Position numbers and translations under genes: made by a program
Shown: one piece after another, positions 30,216 through 36,007 of the stretch
Layout of the letters: the number at the start of each line of letters is the position of its first letter
Position numbering within the stretch: position 1 is the first letter of the stretch
DNA from: Pseudomonadota bacterium
GTDB lineage: Bacteria > Pseudomonadota > Alphaproteobacteria > Rickettsiales > SXRF01
Assembly (NCBI GenBank): GCA_028873525.1
Contig: JAGWIM010000010.1
Coordinates: 1-36,007, forward strand
Direction: 5' to 3'
DNA: 36,007 bases
The notes under the pieces: generated by a model
Told to the model about the DNA's origin: nothing
The model's database searches: none
What the model saw: only the letters and a program-made list of their open reading frames with translations

Positions 30216-31108
30216 TCAAACAGCATAACGCCACTATCAAAATCATCCCGGTGGACAGCGTCCATATTCTCAATCCGCGCGTGCGCAACGCCAAGGTTTT
30301 TGAGGGGATTGTCGATAACATCACCAAGGTGGGGCTTAAGCGCCCGATTACCGTTACGCATTCCCGTTCTAGGTTCGAGGGCAAGGAATATGACCTGGTG
30401 TGCGGCCAGGGACGGCTGGAAGCCTTTATGGCCTGCGGGCAAAAAGAGATTCCGGCTATGGTTATCGACGCCAGCGAGGAACAGGCGCTGATCATGAGCC
30501 TGGTGGAAAATGTCGCGCGCCGCAAACATAAGCCGTTTGAACTACTGCAGGGCGTCGAAATATTGCGCAAGCAAGGCTATGACGCCAAGACTATCGCCGC
30601 TAAAATCGGCCATAAGCCGGAATACACTATGGGCGTTATCAAGCTACTCGAACAGGGTGAGGAAAAGCTGGTGTCGGCGGTGGAAGCCGGGCATATCCCG
30701 ATTACCCTGGCCATCAACATTGTGCAGTCGCCGCAGAATGAGCAGGCCGCGTTGCAGGAAGCCTATGAAACGGGCAACCTCAGCGGCCATAAATTCATGA
30801 AAGCAAAGCGCCTGCTGGAAGACCGCAAAAACACTGGCAAAGTTTTGCGCGACAAAAGGAAGCGCGGGCCGCAGCGCCGCACTGAAGATGTGTCGGCGCG
30901 CGAGATACTCAAAGCCTATAAGCGGGAGGTGGAACGCAAACGCCTGCTATCGCGCAAGGCGGATGTGGTCAATACGCGGCTATTATTCCTGGTGGAAGCC
31001 ATGCGTTGCTTGATGCAGGAAGACCATTTTACCACGCTGCTGCGTGCAGAAAGCCTGGAAACGATGCCCAAACAGCTGGCCGGGCTGCTGGCAGCAAAGA
31101 GAGGATAA
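30212..31108 (+). CDS. ParB-like protein 1 of the module
   Basis: 298 residues. ParB/Spo0J N-terminal fold: RPITVTHSRSRFEGKEYDLV, then CGQGRLEAFMACGQKEIPAM (the GERR box is here GQGR, 65-68) and SLVENVARRKHKPFELLQGV (ENxxR box). An HTH follows (YDAKTIAAKIGHKPEYTMGV). The GxxR change at the CTP-binding box suggests altered nucleotide use. No ParA is nearby. The C-terminal 90 residues are basic and helical. The stop is two bases before the next gene. Confidence 0.88.
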   Translation: MIKQHNATIKIIPVDSVHILNPRVRNAKVFEGIVDNITKVGLKRPITVTHSRSRFEGKEYDLVCGQGRLEAFMACGQKEIPAMVIDASEEQALIMSLVENVARRKHKPFELLQGVEILRKQGYDAKTIAAKIGHKPEYTMGVIKLLEQGEEKLVSAVEAGHIPITLAINIVQSPQNEQAALQEAYETGNLSGHKFMKAKRLLEDRKNTGKVLRDKRKRGPQRRTEDVSAREILKAYKREVERKRLLSRKADVVNTRLLFLVEAMRCLMQEDHFTTLLRAESLETMPKQLAGLLAAKRG

Positions 31109-31110
31109 CC

Positions 31111-32010
31111 ATGTCAAAGCAACCGCCCATTGGATTCGATACGGATACCATAACGCTAAAACTGGAGGATATTTCGCCGTTGCGGATCGTAACTCCCGCC
31201 ATGCGCGAGAGCGATAAATTCCAACAGATAGTAGCCTCCATTCGGGAAATCGGCATCATCGAGCCACCCGTAGTGGCGCGCAAGCAAAAGAATCAGGAAA
31301 AACATTTGCTGCTAGATGGCCATTTGCGTGTCGAAGCCTTGAAGGAACTGGGCGAAAAAGAGGTGACATGCCTGGTATCCACCGACGACGAAGCCTTCAC
31401 CTACAACAAATATATCAGCCGCCTGTCGACCATCCAGGAACACCGCATGATCGTGCGTGCCGTTAAGCGCGGCGTATCGGAGGCGAAACTGGCGCGGGCG
31501 CTTAATCTCAATGTCGCCAATATAGTGCGCAAGCGCAATCTGCTGCAGGGTATTTGCCCGGAGGCAGTTGAATTGCTCAAGGATAAGATGGTGGCCAGCA
31601 ACGTGTTCAAAATCATGCGGCGCATGAAAGCGGTGCGACAAATCGAAGCCGCCACTTTAATGAACGATGCGAATATTTATTCGTTTCCTTATATCCAGGC
31701 CTTGCTGGTCGGAACGCCAAAGGCGCAGCTGGTCGATCCAGAAAAACCAAAGACAGTAAAAGGTTTGGATGATGAACAGATGGCGCGCATGGAGGCGGAA
31801 ATGGGCAGCCTGCAGGGAGAATACCGGCTGATCGAGGAAAGCTACCGCACCAACGTGCTGAATTTGACGGTGGCGCAGACTTTTCTTTCCACGCTGCTTG
31901 GTAATGCGCGGGTGACAAAATACCTCACCCAGCATTACCCGGAATTCCTAACGCAGTTCCAGAAAATTGCTAGCATGACATCGCTGGGCGGCGGCGAGGT
32001 CACGTCATAG
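31111..32010 (+). CDS. ParB-like protein 2, RepB C-terminal family
   Basis: 299 residues, ATG at 31111 with AGAGGAT just upstream. It has a ParB-like N-domain (LLLDGHLRVEALKELGEKEV, with the box changed to DGHLR, 69-73) and an HTH region (VKRGVSEAKLARALNLNVAN). A C-terminal part resembling plasmid RepB partition proteins follows (MVASNVFKIMRRMKAVRQIE, then ALLVGTP). It is paralogous but divergent to protein 1. Pairs of ParB-like genes behind a serine recombinase recur in Proteobacteria as far as I recall, with no known function. Confidence 0.85.
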   Translation: MSKQPPIGFDTDTITLKLEDISPLRIVTPAMRESDKFQQIVASIREIGIIEPPVVARKQKNQEKHLLLDGHLRVEALKELGEKEVTCLVSTDDEAFTYNKYISRLSTIQEHRMIVRAVKRGVSEAKLARALNLNVANIVRKRNLLQGICPEAVELLKDKMVASNVFKIMRRMKAVRQIEAATLMNDANIYSFPYIQALLVGTPKAQLVDPEKPKTVKGLDDEQMARMEAEMGSLQGEYRLIEESYRTNVLNLTVAQTFLSTLLGNARVTKYLTQHYPEFLTQFQKIASMTSLGGGEVTS

Positions 32011-32193
32011 GCATTGCATGGCCAACGCCAGGCACAGAGACCGGGATTCTGTATAAGCGCCGGGACTGCGGGAGACGCTGCACCAGGGGCAGATCGAGCG
32101 CAGTGGCAGGAATGGCGGCGATCCCGCTGGAGCCTGCCAGGCCAGCTGTCTTTTCGCTGGCCGACTGCGCGTTGCATATGGCCGCGCAGCAGG

Positions 32194-32241
32194 GAAACAC
32201 ACCGGTGTTGTAGCTGCCATTGCGCTCCACCGGTGTGTTTC
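32194..32241. repeat. Perfect 14-bp inverted repeat GAAACACACCGGTG/CACCGGTGTGTTTC
   Basis: Arms 32194-32207 and 32228-32241 with a 20-base loop, followed by TTTACCCC. It can be an intrinsic terminator for the recombinase-ParB operon, or a binding site for the ParB pair: the GTTTC/GAAAC half-sites are reminiscent of, but not the same as, chromosomal parS. Confidence 0.7.
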
Positions 32242-32417
32242 TTTACCCCTTAGCCGCTAGATCGCCGCAGAATGGACGCACTCAACAGTAAAGCGCTAAG
32301 TCAGGCAAAAACTATCCTAATGAGTTATAAAACCTTGCTTTTCCTAGATATAAGTCCTAGTTTTGTGCCGATATAAAACAGAAAAATACGAACTATGGCC
32401 AACGTAAATGACAACTG

Positions 32418-32423
32418 TATAAT
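32418..32423 (+). promoter_or_regulatory. Candidate -10 box before the methyltransferase
   Basis: TATAAT preceded by CTG, 84 bases before the ATG at 32508. No good -35 is seen at 17 bases. The start codon itself lacks a Shine-Dalgarno (TTTAGTTAATTATTTAT just upstream). Confidence 0.3.
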
Positions 32424-32507
32424 GTGCGTGATCTGATAGTGTTCCCTTTTGCCTTGTCGGCTGGCCTGCTTTCGACAACCTTCCTCTTTATTTAGTTAAT
32501 TATTTAT

Positions 32508-35249
32508 ATGAATATCGGTAAAATTGAAGAAAACATACAGCAGTTGGTTAAGACCCCTTCCCAGGAAGAATTCATCTATGGCCTGCTGCTTGCTTACGGT
32601 TTGCCGAAGGCCTCAATTACGCGCCTAAAAGATGGTGCGTATAACCTTTCAAAGAAAAAAGGCACGATCCTCTGGAAGAAAAAACTGTTGTTTCAAGAGG
32701 TTTTTGACCAAGACCTACATGCCTGTATCGACCAGCTGCGCCGCAATGAGGACGCCATAAAGCATAGCCCACGCTTCGTGATCGTGACGGATTATGAAAC
32801 GCTCCTGGCATACGATACCAAAACCAAAGATACGCTCGATACCAAGCTAAAAGACCTGGCCAAGTATTTTGATTTCTTCCTGCCGTGGTCAGGTCGAGAG
32901 AAAGCCCAGGCCAAACTGGAAAATCCTGCTGACGTCAAAGCCGCCGAAAAAATGGCGAAGCTATACGATAACATCCGGCAGGATAACCCGCACCAATTCC
33001 ATGATTATAAATCGCTGCACGAGTTAAACGTATTCCTTTCGCGCCTGCTATTTTGCTTCTTTGCTGAAGACACGGAGATTTTTCCTAAGAAGCTGTTCGT
33101 CAATAGCATCGCCTCCCATACCCAGCCGGATGGCAGCGACCTCTCGGAGTACCTGGAACGCTTATTTGAGGTGCTAAATACCAAGCACTCGGATCGCAAA
33201 GGCTTTCCCGAATATCTAAAAAAGTTTGAATATGTGAATGGTGGGCTGTTTTCCGATAGCTATACAGCACCGAAATTTACCCCACGCTCACGAAAAATGC
33301 TGATTGAGTGCGGCGAACTGGACTGGTCGGAAATCAATCCTGACATTTTCGGCTCGATGATCCAGGCGGTGGTACATCCCGACCAGCGCGGCGGCATGGG
33401 TATGCACTATACCTCCGTCAGCAATATTATGAAGGTGATCGAGCCATTATTCTTGAATGAGTTGAACGAGGAATTTGAGAACAACCAGCATAACCCGCAG
33501 AAGTTGGATAAGTTGCTGGGCCGTCTCTCCACCATACGCATATTTGACCCTGCGTGCGGATCGGGCAATTTCCTGATTATTGCGTACAAGGAACTGCGCC
33601 TGCTTGAAATCAAAATCCTAAAACAGCTAAAAGCTCTGAGCGAAGGGACAAGCGAATTAGATGACGTGCAGGCGTCGTTGATTCCAAAAGCGCAAATGAG
33701 TTTAGCGTCCACCTACGTTCCACAATTATTTTCGCGCGTTGATCTCTCTCAATTTTATGGAATCGAATTAGATGATTTTGCCCATGAAATTGCTATCCTC
33801 TCCCTCTGGCTTGCTGAACACCAGATGAACGTGAAGTTTAATGAGGCGTTCCAAAAGAAACTGCCATCACTACCGCTTAAGCAAGGCGGAAAAATTATCT
33901 GTGACAATGCTACACGGTTGGATTGGGAAAAAGTTTGTACAAAAGACAAAGATTCCGAGGTTTATATCCTTGGTAATCCACCGTATTTAGGCTTTAATGT
34001 TTTGAGCGCCGAGCAGAGAAAAGACATAGAATTTGTTTTGCCTGAATTAGATAATCTAAAATTCTTGGATTATATAACATGCTGGTTTATTAAGGCTGCG
34101 CGTTACACGAAGGGTAATTGTCGTTTTGCTTTCGTAACAACAAATTCAATTTGCCAGGGTGTTCAGGTTCCCATCGTATGGCCGCATATTTTTAATCAAA
34201 ATTTGGAGATTAATTTTGCACACTCGGAATTTGCTTGGTCAAATAATGCCAAAAAGAATGCTGGTGTAATATGCTCCGTAATTGGCCTGCGGCCAATCAG
34301 CAATAAACCAAAATATTTCTATGAAAATACAACTAAAATCGAGGTAAAAAATATCAATGCTTACCTAGTAAATGGGGGCAACATAATAGTTGAAAAGCGT
34401 CAAACCCCATTATCGAATCTTCCAAAAATTTCTACCGGAAATATCCCATACGATGGTGGCAACCTTATTCTAACAAGTGAGGAAGCCAAATCGTTGCTTC
34501 TTAATTATCCCCAATCTCGAGAGTTCATAAAAGAGCTTTCCGGGTCTGTTGAATTTATTAGGGGAATTACGAGGTATTGTCTTTGGATCGAGGATAATCA
34601 AGTTGTTCTTGCTAGATCAAGTGCACCAATTCAGGCTCGAATTGAGGCGGTAAAAAAATCTCGTGAGCAAGCAGGTAAGATCGCAAAAAATTATGCTCAT
34701 GTTCCCCACAAATTTTACATGACTAATCGCGCAAAAGAATCACAAATTATAATCCCGCGCGTTTCTTCTGTGCGACGAAAATATATCCCAATGGGATTCT
34801 TAAAAAGTGATGTAATAATCTCAGATTCAGCGCAAGCAATTTATGATCCAGAAACGTGGGTATTCGCGGTCATTACCTCCTACATGCACATGGTATGGGT
34901 TAAGGCAATAGGCGGAAAACTAAAAAGCGATTATAGATATTCTGCGGTAATTTGTTACAATACATTCCCTGTTCCCGATCTATCATCTCAGCAAAAAGCT
35001 ACTCTGACTACGCATGTTCTGAATGTGCTTGAGGAGCGTGAAGCCCATTCAGAAAAAACGATGGCTGAATTATATGATCCAGAAAAAATGCCAAAAAGTC
35101 TTAGGGATGCCCACGCTGGCTTAGATGAGGCCGTTGAACGCTGTTACCGCATCAAGCCTTTCACTAGCGACGAAGAACGCTTGGAGTATCTCTTCAAACT
35201 CTATGAGGAAATGACCGTTGCAGGAAACCGGAGGGCGGCTAATGAATAA
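32508..35249 (+). CDS. N6-adenine-type DNA methyltransferase (COG1002/type IIG-like)
   Basis: 913 residues. SAM motif I is IFDPACGSGNFLIIAYKELR (about 346-365) and the catalytic motif IV is NPPY (ILGNPPYLGF, about 489). An N-terminal domain of about 330 residues precedes (TPSQEEFIYGLLLAYGLPKA, WKKKLLFQEVF), and a target-recognition region lies at the C-terminus (about 600-860). It resembles MmeI/YeeA-type long methyltransferases, but I see no clear PD-(D/E)xK in the N-terminal part, so cleavage may depend on the next gene. Its stop overlaps the endonuclease start by eight bases. The GC content falls in the second half, a hint of recombination around the recognition domain. Confidence 0.9.
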   Translation: MNIGKIEENIQQLVKTPSQEEFIYGLLLAYGLPKASITRLKDGAYNLSKKKGTILWKKKLLFQEVFDQDLHACIDQLRRNEDAIKHSPRFVIVTDYETLLAYDTKTKDTLDTKLKDLAKYFDFFLPWSGREKAQAKLENPADVKAAEKMAKLYDNIRQDNPHQFHDYKSLHELNVFLSRLLFCFFAEDTEIFPKKLFVNSIASHTQPDGSDLSEYLERLFEVLNTKHSDRKGFPEYLKKFEYVNGGLFSDSYTAPKFTPRSRKMLIECGELDWSEINPDIFGSMIQAVVHPDQRGGMGMHYTSVSNIMKVIEPLFLNELNEEFENNQHNPQKLDKLLGRLSTIRIFDPACGSGNFLIIAYKELRLLEIKILKQLKALSEGTSELDDVQASLIPKAQMSLASTYVPQLFSRVDLSQFYGIELDDFAHEIAILSLWLAEHQMNVKFNEAFQKKLPSLPLKQGGKIICDNATRLDWEKVCTKDKDSEVYILGNPPYLGFNVLSAEQRKDIEFVLPELDNLKFLDYITCWFIKAARYTKGNCRFAFVTTNSICQGVQVPIVWPHIFNQNLEINFAHSEFAWSNNAKKNAGVICSVIGLRPISNKPKYFYENTTKIEVKNINAYLVNGGNIIVEKRQTPLSNLPKISTGNIPYDGGNLILTSEEAKSLLLNYPQSREFIKELSGSVEFIRGITRYCLWIEDNQVVLARSSAPIQARIEAVKKSREQAGKIAKNYAHVPHKFYMTNRAKESQIIIPRVSSVRRKYIPMGFLKSDVIISDSAQAIYDPETWVFAVITSYMHMVWVKAIGGKLKSDYRYSAVICYNTFPVPDLSSQQKATLTTHVLNVLEEREAHSEKTMAELYDPEKMPKSLRDAHAGLDEAVERCYRIKPFTSDEERLEYLFKLYEEMTVAGNRRAANE

Positions 35250-36007
35250 TCATGCTATAGGGCAGGATTATGAGGATTTTGTTGAGACCGTTTACAAAGC
35301 GATCTTAGAAGCCGAACGGCGCCAAGGAAAAACTGCGCCGGTGACTATTGAACGGAATAAAATCATTACCTCAAAAAGCGGAACGCCAGCAGAGATAGAT
35401 ATTTATTGGGAATATCAGGTGGCGGGAATCACGCATAGGGTGGCGATTGAGTGCAAAAATTATAATAAAAATATCGATATCCCAAGGGTACGCGATTTTG
35501 CTAGGAAAATTGAACATCTCAGCGGCCTCAAAGGCCTGATGGTTACGAAAAAGGGATTTTCAGAAAATGCCATAGCCGAAGCGTCAGCGGATAATATCGA
35601 CCTTCTCATTATTCGTGAGCAAAGAGATCAGGATTGGGATGGTCGTATAAAGCAAGTCAACGTGCGGATACATATACTCTCCGCCTCTAGAACGATTAAA
35701 ATTATTCCCACATTTAATAAAAGCTGGATGCTAAATAATGGCTTCAAAGAGGGTGATTTAATTAACTATAGCACCACAAATGAGTTGATCATTATTGAGG
35801 ATGCAGCGTCAGCATTCAAACACACTCTACGCCAGTTAGAACAAAGTGATTTCTTTGAACAAAAAGAGCCAGGAACTCATGTATGGCAGAAGCAATTTCA
35901 AGATGGGTGGATATCCTTCGATCAAATAAAATTAAAGTTAGATTCAATCGCGGTTGAATACAACAAACCGAATATAATGCAGCAAGAAGTAAATGTTAAT
36001 TTTGAAC
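35242..36007 (+). CDS. Mrr-like restriction endonuclease, 3' end cut by window
   Basis: 255 residues visible; the ATG at 35242 has CGGAGGG upstream and overlaps the methyltransferase stop. The N-terminal 100 residues show the PD-(D/E)xK nuclease pattern of Mrr/restriction endonuclease-like proteins: GTPAEIDIYWEYQ (Asp53), then VAIECKNYNKNIDIPRVRDF (Glu70, Lys72) and GLKGLMVTKKGFSENAIAEA. The rest, from about 140, is unrecognised. Together with the methyltransferase this is a restriction-modification pair, with the nuclease in the second position. Confidence 0.88.
   Translation, partial: MNNHAIGQDYEDFVETVYKAILEAERRQGKTAPVTIERNKIITSKSGTPAEIDIYWEYQVAGITHRVAIECKNYNKNIDIPRVRDFARKIEHLSGLKGLMVTKKGFSENAIAEASADNIDLLIIREQRDQDWDGRIKQVNVRIHILSASRTIKIIPTFNKSWMLNNGFKEGDLINYSTTNELIIIEDAASAFKHTLRQLEQSDFFEQKEPGTHVWQKQFQDGWISFDQIKLKLDSIAVEYNKPNIMQQEVNVNFE

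Larger units (their letters stand above)
32011..32507. other. 497-base gap after the ParB pair
   Basis: No gene is supported. The first 180 bases are GC-rich with a possible GCCAGGCC...GGCTGGC-type symmetry near 32130-32165. A perfect inverted repeat lies at 32194-32241. The rest becomes AT-rich towards the methyltransferase start and may hold its promoter, with a TATAAT at 32418-32423. Confidence 0.5.

Noticed and set aside
32194-32241. Classical chromosomal parS site (TGTTTCACGTGAAACA)
   Set aside because: The half-site letters are similar but the arrangement is reversed and separated by a 20-base loop; no true parS was seen.

Overview
The window looks like the chromosome of a free-living alphaproteobacterium, possibly of an environmental lineage near Micavibrio or Rhodospirillales (inference only). 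Supporting genes are a COQ9-family ubiquinone protein, a mitochondrial-type pyruvate dehydrogenase E1 alpha, an NDUFA9-like epimerase, a SapC-family protein, a KirBac channel, and gltD/gltB-type glutamate synthase. The core is GC-rich and full of short palindromic repeats. These sit between genes and also, in frame, inside proteins: six blocks in GltB plus its C-terminus, and one in QueG.

Region by region. 1-3099, mostly minus strand: a cut GIY-YIG gene, pdhA with an in-frame N-terminal HTH domain, coq9 and an rnd-like exonuclease. 3180-5468, plus strand: a 2OG-Fe(II) oxygenase, an EVE-domain protein, a SapC-family protein and a decayed second copy of the EVE 3' half. 5479-7202: an AT-rich three-gene minus-strand module (TIGR04255-like protein, a WDGNG-motif protein, an unknown), ending next to the 3' end of tRNA-Leu(CAG). 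7751-16227: epimerase, gltD, a secreted small protein, gltB and a GST. 16384-20851: KirBac, a queG relic, an AT-rich orphan gene, queG, grxC and a PAS histidine kinase.

21039 to the window end is a mobile element at tRNA-Pro(CGG). A large serine recombinase reads out of the tRNA, and its last three codons and stop are the tRNA 3' end. Next come phage-type genes (a small protein, a DUF6362-like protein, a replication initiator with a DnaA-N-like C-terminus and 10-bp iteron-like repeats in its gene), then regulators and a class II Fic protein. A serine recombinase + ParB + RepB-like operon without ParA follows, then a DNA methyltransferase overlapping an Mrr-like endonuclease. No capsid, tail or conjugation genes are visible, so it resembles a satellite-like or integrative element carrying defence cargo. 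The right end lies beyond the window.

Best candidates for undescribed systems are the recombinase-ParB-RepB triad (28653-32010, with a perfect 14-bp inverted repeat downstream) and the TIGR04255 three-gene module (5479-7202).
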